Source: Myxococcales bacterium (lineage in GTDB: Bacteria; Myxococcota_A; Polyangia; Haliangiales; Haliangiaceae). Taken from it: a DNA stretch of 64,000 nucleotides. Position 1 is the stretch's first letter; every line of letters begins with the position of its first letter. The stretch spans positions 124,001 through 188,000 of the forward strand of contig JADKKI010000005.1 in assembly GCA_016720595.1 (NCBI GenBank). Reading direction: 5' to 3'. The notes under the pieces are model-generated. The model worked only from the letters and a program-made list of their open reading frames with translations. It had not been told where the DNA came from and ran no database searches. The position numbers were made by a program, and so were the translations under genes. Positions 1 through 7,086 of the stretch are shown here, piece by piece.

Positions 1-402
1 CGCGAACACCAGCGCCTGCCACCACACCCCGAGCCAGGGGAGCAGGGCGCCCCGGAACAGCAGCTCCTCGCCGATCGAGCTCGCCAGGGCGAGGATCAGG
101 ATCTCGCGGCCGGTCAGCGGCCCCAGGAGCTGGCGGAAGCTCGTGTTGAGGTCGCGGGCCCACTCGAAGTGGCGGGCCGCGAGCCGGGTCAGCACCACCA
201 CGGCGAGCCCGACGGCGGCCCCGATCGCGGGTCCCCCGAGGAGGAGCCAGTGCGGCAGGTCTCCGAGCCGATACAGGTCCGGGTTCCCGCGGCCGGCGGC
301 GATCAAGAGGGCGACGATCGCCATCGCGCTGTACAGGCCGATCACCAGGCTCGCCCGGGAGAGCGGCGCCGCCGGGCCAGGCTGACTGTGCGGGAACGGC
401 AC
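1..402 (-). CDS. CPBP family intramembrane metalloprotease (partial, C-terminus off the window)
   Basis: Reading the minus strand from a GTG at 402 gives an open frame that leaves the window at base 1. It encodes a hydrophobic protein with two membrane helices (around residues 18-35 and 55-72) followed by the motif GEELLFRGALLPWLG, the EExxxR glutamate pair of CPBP/Abi (CAAX-type) intramembrane proteases, at about residues 110-125. The two glutamates would be zinc ligands. The remaining helices with the FxxxH and HxxxN/B motifs lie outside the window. The GTG start is provisional, because no strong Shine-Dalgarno sequence precedes it and the frame stays open upstream. It is divergent from the tRNA gene. 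The specific role (prenyl-protein protease or bacteriocin immunity) cannot be told. Confidence 0.75.
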   Translation of the reverse strand, partial: MPFPHSQPGPAAPLSRASLVIGLYSAMAIVALLIAAGRGNPDLYRLGDLPHWLLLGGPAIGAAVGLAVVVLTRLAARHFEWARDLNTSFRQLLGPLTGREILILALASSIGEELLFRGALLPWLGVWWQALVFA

Positions 403-433
403 CTCAACTACTATGCACCACCGCGCAGGCCGC

Positions 434-462
434 TTGACAGCGACGGCGCGGGGGGCTACCAA
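434..462 (+). promoter_or_regulatory. Candidate promoter of the tRNA-Leu gene
   Basis: A perfect TTGACA (434-439) is followed by a 17-base spacer and TACCAA (457-462), a weak -10 match. The tRNA starts 27 bases downstream of the -10, which is a normal distance. Confidence 0.5.
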
Positions 463-488
463 CAGCTTCCGTTTTTTCAAAACCGAAT

Positions 489-570
489 GCGCGGATGGCG
501 GAATTGGTAGACGCGCTAGCTTGAGGTGCTAGTGGGTAACACCGTGGGGGTTCGAGTCCCCCTTCGCGCA
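489..570 (+). tRNA. tRNA-Leu (anticodon GAG)
   Basis: An 82-base class II tRNA. The acceptor stem GCGCGGA (489-495) pairs with TTCGCGC (563-569) with one G-T pair, and A570 is the discriminator. The anticodon stem CTAGC/GCTAG closes the loop TTGAGGT, giving anticodon GAG, which reads the Leu codon CUC. A long variable arm follows, then a perfect T arm GGGGG-TTCGAGT-CCCCC. CCA is not encoded. The last 24 bases of the gene are also the start of the 81-bp repeat found again at 23727. Confidence 0.95.
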
Positions 571-627
571 CGACTTACGTGGCCGAGAAGGCTTCGCTCT
601 CCTCCAGCGATGCCCTCGGCCTTTGCT
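547..627 (+). repeat. Left copy of an 81-bp perfect direct repeat (attL-like)
   Basis: Bases 547-627 are identical to 23727-23807. The repeat begins in the T arm of tRNA-Leu and runs 57 bases past its 3' end. This is the typical footprint of site-specific integration at a tRNA 3' end. GGCCGAG (581-587) and CTCGGCC (615-621) inside the repeat are inverted and could form a stem that ends the tRNA transcript. Bases 628-780 hold no gene that I can see. Confidence 0.85.
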
Positions 628-780
628 TCGGCCTTGCCGCGAGCGCCCAGCATCTTGAGGAGGCGGGCGTCCGGGTTGGCTTCACCGACTGCGGCCTCTT
701 GGACGCACCTGGGAACCTCACGCGCACGAGAGCAGGACCTCGCCCGAGCGCAGGACGCCCGGTAGACCCGAGATCCAAGG

Positions 781-1248
781 TCACGCTGCGACGAACGCCG
801 CGCACGCGACCGTGCAGGCATCGCACGACTCCATGCACTCCTTGCACTCCAGGTGCATGCCGTGAGCGAAGTGATCCTTGTGCTCGGCACACGCCGCCGA
901 GCATTCCTTGCAGATCGCAGCGCACGCATCAGCGAGCTTCTTCGCCGATACCGACCTGCGGGAGACCAGACTGTAAAGCGCCCACCCCACGGCGAGCGTG
1001 TCCGCGACAGCGGTCTGGCAGTGCGCGAACTCCGTGTGTCCACCGGCGAGCTGGTCCTGGCAATGGGCCGCGCAGGCCTCGGCCTTCATCAGGCAAGTCT
1101 GCAGCGCCGCCAGGAGCGCTGTTCGCGGATCACCCGAGGGGGCAGGGGCGGGCTGCTTCGGCGATGGCTTGGGATCGGCGCATGCGATCTGGGATGCGGC
1201 AGCGAGGCCGACGCCGATGCTTGCGGACAGGAGGTCTCGACGATTCAT
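781..1248 (-). CDS. csp1: Csp1-type four-helix-bundle copper storage protein
   Basis: 155 residues. The N-terminus MNRRDLLSASIGVG is a twin-arginine-type signal, so the protein is probably exported folded. The mature part has 13 Cys spread over the predicted helices in CxxxC steps (EACAAHC, DACAAIC, KECSAAC) and a Cys-rich C-terminal helix (ECKECMESCDACTVAC). This is the pattern of the Csp1/DUF326 family, in which the Cys line the core of a four-helix bundle and bind many Cu(I) ions; 13 Cys is also the number I recall for the exported Csp1. The role is therefore extracytoplasmic copper(I) storage. It is the last gene of a minus-strand run that begins near 4302, 18 bases after the cytochrome gene. 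That it serves the MNIO/MbnPH system next door is inferred. Confidence 0.88.
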   Translation of the reverse strand: MNRRDLLSASIGVGLAAASQIACADPKPSPKQPAPAPSGDPRTALLAALQTCLMKAEACAAHCQDQLAGGHTEFAHCQTAVADTLAVGWALYSLVSRRSVSAKKLADACAAICKECSAACAEHKDHFAHGMHLECKECMESCDACTVACAAFVAA

Positions 1249-1266
1249 GGCGGAAGGTCCTTTCGG

Positions 1267-1686
1267 TCAGAACGTGTGTGGGCGGGTTCGCTCGCAGGCG
1301 ATCCACAGCGCGAGGTGCTTGCGCTCGTCCTCGGTCGGTACCTTACACGAAACGTTCAGCGCACCGCCGGGTTCGCTCGGGCAGCGATCGGGCGGCATGA
1401 GCATGTTGTCCGCATCCGGGCCGGAGCCGGCCTGCTCGTCGATGTGATCGGGCGTCTCCAGCACACCGCGCAGCGAATCATAGTCGTGATAGATCGGCGC
1501 GCCGTGACGCTGCGATCGCGGCAACGTGCTGAGGTGGCACATCGTGCAGTAGTTCTCCATGAAGGGCTTCCCGAAGTTCTCGTACGTCAGGTCCCCGGGA
1601 TCGGGATCCGGACACACGGTCCCCGTCGGCGTCGGGATCGGATTGCTGCACGCAGCCAACAAGAAGCAAGCAGTGAGCAAACGCAT
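1267..1686 (-). CDS. Mono-haem c-type cytochrome lipoprotein
   Basis: 139 residues. The short signal ends at lipobox LLAAC, so it is a lipoprotein. One c-type haem site, CTMCH, lies at about residues 47-51 (context NYCTMCHLS). Downstream Met residues (NMLMPP) are candidate axial ligands. Two further Cys (PDRCPSE, NVSCKV) may form a disulfide. The final KHLALWIACERT helix resembles the last helix of class I cytochromes. It lies between the His-rich outer-membrane protein and the Csp1 gene, so electron transfer at the outer face of the membrane linked to metal handling is likely. The partner is unknown. Confidence 0.75.
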   Translation of the reverse strand: MRLLTACFLLAACSNPIPTPTGTVCPDPDPGDLTYENFGKPFMENYCTMCHLSTLPRSQRHGAPIYHDYDSLRGVLETPDHIDEQAGSGPDADNMLMPPDRCPSEPGGALNVSCKVPTEDERKHLALWIACERTRPHTF

Positions 1687-1694
1687 GTGCCTCC

Positions 1695-2519
1695 TTAGAA
1701 GTGGACCATGGACTCGAGGAGCCCACGGAAGCTGAAGGGATCACCCACGAGACCTGCCTGGAGCTCGAAGCGCGTCTCGACCCGACCTTCGGTCCAGCTC
1801 GTGCGAAGCCCGCCGATCACACGATCGTGCCCAACGTCGTCGAGCGGTACGCCGCCGTTCATGCGCGCACTGACACGGATGGCTCTACCCAACGGTAGCT
1901 CCGCCGTGGCGGTCCACGTGACCTCCTGCATGTTCATGGGATCGACGAGCGGCCAGACTCCGTGATCGTGAGGCGCGCCGGTGTCTCCGAGCGCCCGTCC
2001 ATACCCGACGGAAGCGCCGAGATCGAGGTCTCCGAGGGTCGCGCTCCCCCACACAGCGGGCATGAACATCACGTGCCCCATGCCCAGTCCAGTGACGTCA
2101 TCGCCGGTGGGGAGCGAGATCGGCATTGCGAGCCCGAGCATCGTGCTCGAGCGCTGGAGCAGCGTGATCTGTCCCGTGACCACGAGATCGCCAATGCCGT
2201 AGACCACCCGACCGTTCTCGGTGAGGCGGTAGAGGCCGGTGTTGGCGGAGGCGGCGAGACGGCCCTTGGACCACGCCACCGACGGCGCGAGGCCCTGATA
2301 GTCTCCGATATACGTTCGCGTGTTGAACCTGGCTGTGACGAGCTGCACGCCCGCCGCGAATGACGAAGCGGTGACCTCGTCGACGTGGTCGTGGTGCGAG
2401 TCGTGGTCGGGGTCGTGGTGATGCGCGGGCATGCCTCCGTGGTTGTGTTCGGCACGTCCAACCCTGGTGGCGGTGAGCCCCAGGGTGAACGCGATGATCA
2501 TCCGGGTGGGCGTGCGCAC
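1695..2519 (-). CDS. Secreted His-rich, beta-barrel-like protein
   Basis: About 275 residues from the GTG at 2519; an ATG at 2501 is the alternative start. After the signal peptide there is a dense histidine segment (HNHGG, AHHHDPDHDSHHDH) that looks like a metal-binding tail. The rest alternates hydrophobic and polar residues, with repeated Gly/aromatic strands and a C-terminal Phe (ending VHF), as in outer-membrane beta-barrels. I do not recognise the family; it resembles small transporter or porin-like proteins found next to copper genes. It follows the 119-codon lipoprotein gene by 8 bases and is probably translated with it. Binding or passage of copper is inferred from the His tail and the neighbours. 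Confidence 0.6.
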   Translation of the reverse strand: MRTPTRMIIAFTLGLTATRVGRAEHNHGGMPAHHHDPDHDSHHDHVDEVTASSFAAGVQLVTARFNTRTYIGDYQGLAPSVAWSKGRLAASANTGLYRLTENGRVVYGIGDLVVTGQITLLQRSSTMLGLAMPISLPTGDDVTGLGMGHVMFMPAVWGSATLGDLDLGASVGYGRALGDTGAPHDHGVWPLVDPMNMQEVTWTATAELPLGRAIRVSARMNGGVPLDDVGHDRVIGGLRTSWTEGRVETRFELQAGLVGDPFSFRGLLESMVHF

Positions 2520-2527
2520 GAGACGAG

Positions 2528-2848
2528 CTACATGCCGAGCTGCGAGATGTAGTCTGCACACGCCGGCGTGATGTCGGCGGTCGTGACGGTCGTATCGAGA
2601 TTCGCGTCGACGAACGCAGCGCACGCCGTCGCGGTGGTGCCGCACGCCGGCTTGACCCCCGCGATCGGGTGCTCGAGGCAGCAGATGACGATCGATTCCT
2701 GGACGGCCAGTGCTTCCACGTTGTGGTGATCGTCGAAGCAAGCCTGAAGGGTGTCGTAGGGTTCGGCGTCGCTGCCGCTGCTGCCGCATGCAGCGATCAG
2801 GGGAGCAGCGCAGAGTGCAGAGATCGCGAGGATGGTGAAGGGACGCAT
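2528..2848 (-). CDS. Small Cys-containing lipoprotein, unknown function
   Basis: 106 residues from the ATG at 2848 (MRPFTIL). The signal peptide ends at lipobox LIAAC. The mature part has six more Cys (ACFDDHH, ICCLEHP, PACGTT, TACAAF), two next to His. It has no recognised domain. It sits mid-operon between a Cys/His secreted protein and the His-rich barrel protein. Its small size, export and Cys content make it a possible metal binder or a substrate of the MNIO enzyme encoded at 4422, but nothing in the sequence proves this. Confidence 0.6.
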   Translation of the reverse strand: MRPFTILAISALCAAPLIAACGSSGSDAEPYDTLQACFDDHHNVEALAVQESIVICCLEHPIAGVKPACGTTATACAAFVDANLDTTVTTADITPACADYISQLGM

Positions 2849-2934
2849 GACTGGATCCTTGTTGCGAGCGGAAACGAAGTGAGCCAACCCGAAACTGGGA
2901 GGCTGCCGAATCGACGACCCGAGACGTGACCGCG

Positions 2935-3303
2935 CTAGGAAGGCGCGTCAGGTCGTTCTGCGACGGGAGCGGGATGTGGCGTCGCGATCGTGTGACTGGA
3001 CTCGGCCAGGACCTGCGGAATGGTCAGCGGGATTCCATACAGCGTGTGCGCGAAGCCAGTGGAGCTGCGAGGGACCATCGCGTGCTGGGCGTTGTGGCAC
3101 GGGTGGAACCATGCCTGGAGCTTGTCCAGGTCGTGAACGGGGCACTCGTCCGACGAGGGCTGCGAACAGGAGCAGTCGTCAGCGGAAGCTGAGAAGCGTT
3201 GTGCCGCGGGCGAAGCGAGCACGCAGGCCAGCGCGATCACCACCATCGCAGCGGTCTTCGCGACCAACGTGTGCCTCGGGCTCCAGCGTCGGCTCACTGC
3301 CAT
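2935..3303 (-). CDS. Small secreted Cys/His protein, unknown function
   Basis: 122 residues from the ATG at 3303, overlapping the stop region of the upstream lipoprotein gene by 10 bases, which suggests translational coupling. An N-terminal membrane or signal segment (TAAMVVIALACVLAS) is followed by a compact Cys/His cluster: DDCSCSQPS, ECPVHD, FHPCHNAQH. No family is recognised. The C-terminal 45 residues are Pro-rich and plain. The CSC and HPCH motifs resemble copper-chaperone or soft-metal ligand sets; that is inference. Confidence 0.55.
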   Translation of the reverse strand: MAVSRRWSPRHTLVAKTAAMVVIALACVLASPAAQRFSASADDCSCSQPSSDECPVHDLDKLQAWFHPCHNAQHAMVPRSSTGFAHTLYGIPLTIPQVLAESSHTIATPHPAPVAERPDAPS

Positions 3304-3716
3304 CCGCTCCACGTGATCGCGCCGTAGAGCTCGATCTTCACCTCGACCGTCATCGGCGCGGTGTCCTTGTTGCGGAGGAGCAAGAACCACTCGGCCTGGG
3401 CGGTCGGCGTGAACGCATAGGTCGCGCTCATCACGCCAAGCTCCTCCTTGACGGTCTGGGTGCTTCCTCCGGCGTGTCCGTGGATGTTCCAGTCGAGCTT
3501 CGCGACCGGCGCCGTCAGCGTGATCATCGCCATGTCCTGGGCTCCGCCCGTGAAGATGCTCTCGGCGAGCTCGCCCACCAGTAGCGTCTTGGGCCCCATC
3601 ACGACTTGCCGAGGTGCCGCATCCGGGGTCCCCTCCGGCGCATCCGGAGGGCTCGTCCCCCCGTCACTACACGCCGAGACGGCAAGAACCAGGGTCGCGG
3701 CGAGGGCAAGCTTCAT
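3294..3716 (-). CDS. Lipoprotein of unknown function
   Basis: 140 residues from the ATG at 3716 (MKLALAA). A clear signal peptide with lipobox VSAC is followed by an acidic/Pro linker typical of lipoproteins in this genome. The mature domain looks like an all-beta fold: WNIHGHAGGS in the middle and repeated strands to the C-terminus (SGWQ). HGH could be a metal site. A 17-bp dyad shared with two other units of the island lies 40 bases upstream of the start, so this is probably the first gene of the 3716-to-781 transcription unit. Confidence 0.6.
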   Translation of the reverse strand: MKLALAATLVLAVSACSDGGTSPPDAPEGTPDAAPRQVVMGPKTLLVGELAESIFTGGAQDMAMITLTAPVAKLDWNIHGHAGGSTQTVKEELGVMSATYAFTPTAQAEWFLLLRNKDTAPMTVEVKIELYGAITWSGWQ

Positions 3717-3755
3717 CGAGCGACGGATGGTGGCGAGCCACCCGGCCCCTGGGAA

Positions 3756-3772
3756 TGCGAAGAATTTTCGCA
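3756..3772 (-). promoter_or_regulatory. Operator-like dyad, site A
   Basis: TGCGAAGAATTTTCGCA is nearly a perfect palindrome and matches TGCG-N3-AATTT-N-CGCA. It lies in the gap upstream of the lipoprotein gene starting at 3716. The same pattern occurs at 8883 and 11145. Confidence 0.6.
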
Positions 3773-3777
3773 CCCCT

Positions 3778-4302
3778 TCAGGAGCTGACGCAGAACAGGA
3801 ACGCGGCGTGATCGAGCTCGGCGTTTCCGGCGGCCGGGTCGAGGACATTGATCCGGACCGACCACAGGCCCGTCATGAACAGGTTGACCGGCGACAGGTT
3901 GTAGGTCCCGTTCGTGGTCGGTGTGACGACCGCCACGACCGCGGTGCCGTGACCGTGGTCCGGCATGAACGGGACGACGCTGAGCGTCGCGCCGTCGACC
4001 GGGCCGGGGTGCGAGATCTGCACGACCCAGGCGTTGTTGCCCTTCTGCGGGGGGGCAGGCGTGCTCGAGATCAACTTGAACTCGTAGCCGTTGGCGCCGA
4101 TCTTGACCATCCCAGGCGTGTACGTGTCGTCGCGCGTCTCGTTGTCGCAGAACTTCGGCGCATCGACGGGCACGGCGTCGATGGCGGCGTCGGCCGCCAC
4201 CGCATCGATGTCGAGGGCATCGGATGCGGCGGGTGGGGCGTCCTTGCACGCGGCAGTGCTCGCGATCATCGCGAGCACGCAGGAGCGAAACCAAGCAGCC
4301 AT
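3778..4302 (-). CDS. YtkA/FixH-like secreted lipoprotein
   Basis: 174 residues from the ATG at 4302 (MAAWFRS), with lipobox STAAC and then a DA-rich linker. The mature part has the shape of YtkA-like/FixH-like domains: an N-terminal strand region, a central HGHGTAVVAVVTPT, then a YNLSPVNLFMTGLWSVRINV strand set close to the usual F-x-M-x-G-x-W signature. Such domains occur next to copper and cytochrome oxidase genes and may bind or present metal through His and Met residues. It is divergent from the MNIO operon across a 120-base gap that holds a degenerate copy of the shared dyad. Confidence 0.65.
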   Translation of the reverse strand: MAAWFRSCVLAMIASTAACKDAPPAASDALDIDAVAADAAIDAVPVDAPKFCDNETRDDTYTPGMVKIGANGYEFKLISSTPAPPQKGNNAWVVQISHPGPVDGATLSVVPFMPDHGHGTAVVAVVTPTTNGTYNLSPVNLFMTGLWSVRINVLDPAAGNAELDHAAFLFCVSS

Positions 4303-4336
4303 GCCGCACGCTACCAATCGATGCGGCAAGGACAGG

Positions 4337-4353
4337 TGTGAAAAGATTTCGCA
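4337..4353. promoter_or_regulatory. Degenerate operator-like dyad, site D
   Basis: TGTGAAAAGATTTCGCA keeps 10 of the 13 fixed bases of TGCG-N3-AATTT-N-CGCA. It lies between divergent genes (start of 3778..4302 and start of the MNIO gene). Confidence 0.35.
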
Positions 4354-4421
4354 GGCGACGTCGAGATCGGGCGTGGTAGCCGTGACCTCCGATCGGCCGC
4401 TGGAGGTCGACCGGGATCCCC

Positions 4422-5264
4422 GTGCTGGACGCCCCCGCGAGAACCGAGCTACCCCGCGACGCCATCGGCGTCGGGCTGAGGCCTGTGCACTACCCGTACA
4501 TCGAGGCGCACTGGCCCGAGGTCGGGTTCTTCGAGATCATCAGTGAGAACTTTCTCGATGCGCCACCGGTCGCGGCGCGGCACCTCGCACAGATCTGCAC
4601 GCGGTATCCAGTCGTGCTTCATGGTGTGTCGCTCAACCTGCTCGGGCATGCCGAGCTCGACGAGGGCTACCTCGACCAGGTGTGTCGGCTCGCTGATGTC
4701 GTCGATGCGCCGTTCGTGACCGACCACCTGTGCTGGACCGGCGCGCACGGGCTCTCGCACCACGATCTGCTCCCCACGCCCTACACCGACGATCTGGTGG
4801 ACCTGGCCGCGGAGCGCGCGAGCTACGTCCAGCGCCGGCTCGGGCGCCCGTTCGGGCTCGAGAACCTGTCGAGCTACGTCGAGTTCCGCGAGTCGACGAT
4901 GACCGAGTGGGAGTTCTATACGCGCGTGGTCGAACAGGCCGGCTGCTCGTTCATGCTCGACCTCAACAACATCTACGTCTCCAGCGTGAACCACGGGTTC
5001 GACGCGAGCGCCTATGTCGCCTCGATCGACTTCACGCGCGTCCTGCAAGCGCACCTCGCCGGTCACACCCGCCAGCCGGATGGCGTGATCGTCGACACCC
5101 ATGATCGTCCGATCTGCGACGAGGTCTGGACGCTCTACGCGGACGCGTGGACGAGGGGAGGCCCGTTTCCGACCCTGATCGAATGGGACGCGGCGATTCC
5201 ACCGATGCCCGAGCTGTTGAGCGAGGTGGCCAAGGCCGCGCGAACCCGCGAGGCGCGCCCATGA
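4422..5264 (+). CDS. bufB: DUF692 multinuclear non-haem iron oxidase (MNIO, BufB/MbnB-like)
   Basis: 280 residues from a GTG; the start is provisional, with GGAGG 15 bases upstream. It is a TIM-barrel DUF692 enzyme. The metal-ligand motifs are all present in order: HGVSLNLLG (His67), TDHLCW (Asp101/His102), LENLSSY (Glu147), DLNNIYV (Asp180/Asn183), NHG (His191), LAGH (His215), DTHD (Asp225/His227) and IEWD (Glu254). Family members oxidise Cys residues of peptide substrates, forming oxazolone/thioamide in methanobactin and thiooxazole-type groups in bufferins, all tied to copper. The stop overlaps the start of the DUF2063 gene (ATGA), the usual bufBC arrangement. No short precursor gene lies upstream; the Cys-rich haem lipoprotein two genes down is the nearest candidate substrate. 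Confidence 0.92.
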   Translation: MLDAPARTELPRDAIGVGLRPVHYPYIEAHWPEVGFFEIISENFLDAPPVAARHLAQICTRYPVVLHGVSLNLLGHAELDEGYLDQVCRLADVVDAPFVTDHLCWTGAHGLSHHDLLPTPYTDDLVDLAAERASYVQRRLGRPFGLENLSSYVEFRESTMTEWEFYTRVVEQAGCSFMLDLNNIYVSSVNHGFDASAYVASIDFTRVLQAHLAGHTRQPDGVIVDTHDRPICDEVWTLYADAWTRGGPFPTLIEWDAAIPPMPELLSEVAKAARTREARP

Positions 5265-6151
5265 GCGCGGCAGCCGTGGCCCGGCTCGCCGAGCTCCAGC
5301 GCTGCTTCGGTGAGGCGCTGCGCACACCGCTCGACCGCAGCGCGGGCTCGCTCCGCGCGAGGCCCGATCTCTACCCGTCCACACTTCGCGGGGCGGTGGT
5401 CGGCGATGCGGGTGAGCGCCTCGCGATCTACAACCGCCAGTACTGGTTTCGCCTGTTCGGTGTGCTCCAGCAGGCGTACCGGGTTGCCACTGCGCTCGTC
5501 GGCCCGTGGGCGTTCAACGAGATCGCTTCGCGGTTCCTGCTCGCCCAGCCTCCGCGCGGGCACGATCTCGGCCACGCGATCGATGGGTTCGAGCGGTTCG
5601 TCAGCGCCGAGGTACCCGCTGAAGGCGTCTTGCTCGGAAGTGCGGGTCGCTTGCCTCGCGAGGCGTTGATCGAAGCGTTGCGGATCGACGATGCCTTCCG
5701 GACCGTGTTCGCGGCGCCAGATCACCCCGCACTCGAGCTGACGCCGGCGGACGCCGAGCGGCTGCCACGGATGCATCTCCAAGCCGCGGCGGCCTTCGCG
5801 ATGATCGAGGAGACCTGGCCGCTGATGGCCTTGCGGCAGGAGCTCCCGGCCCAGCTCTCCGAACGCCCGGTGCCGTTGCCACGGCCGCACGTCGAGGGGC
5901 GCCGGACCTGGGCGATCTGTCGCGGTTCGGACGGCCAGCGCGTGCTCCCGATGACGCCTCCACACGCGGCGCTGATCCGGCTGCTACGCACGCATCCGCT
6001 CGGGGAGGCGCTGTCGATCCTCGAGACCCGCGGACCGGCGGGTGCGGTCGCGGCAGACGTGCAGCGCTGGCTTGCCGACGGACTTCGATTCGGGTTCTGG
6101 ACAGCACTCACACCGTCCACCCCCACCTCTACCCCGACCACATCGTCTTGA
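5261..6151 (+). CDS. bufC: DUF2063 MNIO partner protein (BufC/HvfC-like)
   Basis: 296 residues from the ATG at 5261, overlapping the MNIO stop by 4 bases. The N-terminal half carries the DUF2063 pattern: LAELQRCFGEALR, LAIYNRQYWFRLFGVLQQAY (about residues 48-67) and a region like 'FxxxAxxFLxxxPP' (FNEIASRFLLAQPP). The C-terminal half (WAICRGSDGQRV to the end) resembles the winged-helix-like domain of these partners. In MNIO systems such proteins bind the leader of the substrate and present it to the oxidase. That it does the same here follows from family knowledge and the translational coupling. It ends 33 bases before the ATG of the haem lipoprotein gene. Confidence 0.85.
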   Translation: MSAAAVARLAELQRCFGEALRTPLDRSAGSLRARPDLYPSTLRGAVVGDAGERLAIYNRQYWFRLFGVLQQAYRVATALVGPWAFNEIASRFLLAQPPRGHDLGHAIDGFERFVSAEVPAEGVLLGSAGRLPREALIEALRIDDAFRTVFAAPDHPALELTPADAERLPRMHLQAAAAFAMIEETWPLMALRQELPAQLSERPVPLPRPHVEGRRTWAICRGSDGQRVLPMTPPHAALIRLLRTHPLGEALSILETRGPAGAVAADVQRWLADGLRFGFWTALTPSTPTSTPTTSS

Positions 6152-6183
6152 CGCAACCGAACACCGACAACCTACGAGGCACC

Positions 6184-7047
6184 ATGACGTCCGATCAGCG
6201 CGACACCGACACCGTCTCCCCCACCACCCCGGCCCAGCCTTCGAGCGCGCTGTGGGCTGCGGCTCTCACCGGGCTCCTCGGCCTCGGCGGCGTGGCCTGC
6301 TCCGATGGCAAGTCCCCGGTCGTCCCGGATCCCACGCCGGATGCCGCCGTCGACGCAAAGCCAATCGATGCCCCTCCTGACGCGTTCGAGACCCCTTCCA
6401 AGGTGATCAGCGAGACCGAGGGCAACCGGACGTTCGCCGACATCAAGGCCGAGTGCGATACCCGTCATGGCTACGTGCAGATCACGGCAGCGTGCTCCGG
6501 CAGCAACTCGTGCGCCGGGTTCTCCTATGGTGACTGGGATCCAGGGGTGACCACCGAGCATTCGTGTGCGGCGGTGAACGGATGCAACGGCATCTCCTGT
6601 GTGGTCCTCCCTCCGGATACCGGAAAGACGGCGCTGCAGGTCCTCTCAGGGGAAGGCGTGACGTTCGATACCTACGGCCCACAGACCTGCATGAACTGCC
6701 ATGCTGACTGGTCGGGCGCCCAACCTGATCCCACGAAGTTCCACGTGTGGGTGTTGCCCGGGTCGGGTCGCACCGCGGCGAACTGGCTCGACAACCCTGC
6801 CGAGGCGCAAGCTCGCACGATCGCGTTCGGCAAGCACGGGTTGCTCGCCGATGGCACGGCATACACCTCCATGCAGGGCTACTGGAAATTCTACTCGCGC
6901 GCGGAGATCGAGCGGACGGTGCAGTACATCCGCACGACCGCTGCGAGCAACATCGCGATCAAGAACATCAAGATCTCCGATCCGCCGCCGGCGTTCCAGG
7001 CAGGACCAGGGTTCGTTGGTGGTCACCGCCGCCGCCACGCACCGTGA
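6184..7047 (+). CDS. Cys-rich lipoprotein with one c-type haem site; candidate MNIO substrate
   Basis: 287 residues from the ATG at 6184, chosen because GAGG lies 4 bases upstream; a TTG at 6148 overlapping the bufC stop is possible. Signal segment LWAAALTGLLGLGGVAC (lipobox GVAC), then a DA/PD-rich linker to about residue 65. Residues 75-140 hold seven Cys in a tight cluster (ECDTRHGY, ACSGSNSCAGFSYGDW, HSCAAVNGCNGISC). By eye this resembles the SCAG...W...C spacing of bufferin precursors (DUF2282). A c-type haem motif CMNCH follows, then a cytochrome-like C-terminal part (GYWKFYSRAEIERTVQYIRTT). Position directly behind bufBC suggests that MNIO may oxidise some of these Cys. This is not proven; it could simply be an electron carrier. 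Confidence 0.7.
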   Translation: MTSDQRDTDTVSPTTPAQPSSALWAAALTGLLGLGGVACSDGKSPVVPDPTPDAAVDAKPIDAPPDAFETPSKVISETEGNRTFADIKAECDTRHGYVQITAACSGSNSCAGFSYGDWDPGVTTEHSCAAVNGCNGISCVVLPPDTGKTALQVLSGEGVTFDTYGPQTCMNCHADWSGAQPDPTKFHVWVLPGSGRTAANWLDNPAEAQARTIAFGKHGLLADGTAYTSMQGYWKFYSRAEIERTVQYIRTTAASNIAIKNIKISDPPPAFQAGPGFVGGHRRRHAP

Positions 7048-7086
7048 GCACCATGAGACGCTCTCCCGTGCGTGCGCACTAGCCCG

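Noticed and set aside
571..780. Possible gene after the tRNA
   Set aside because: Frames here are short and cross the repeat; nothing beyond the repeat and its possible stem is visible.
4422..6151. True methanobactin operon
   Set aside because: The partner is DUF2063, not MbnC; no MbnA-like short precursor or MATE exporter gene is present.
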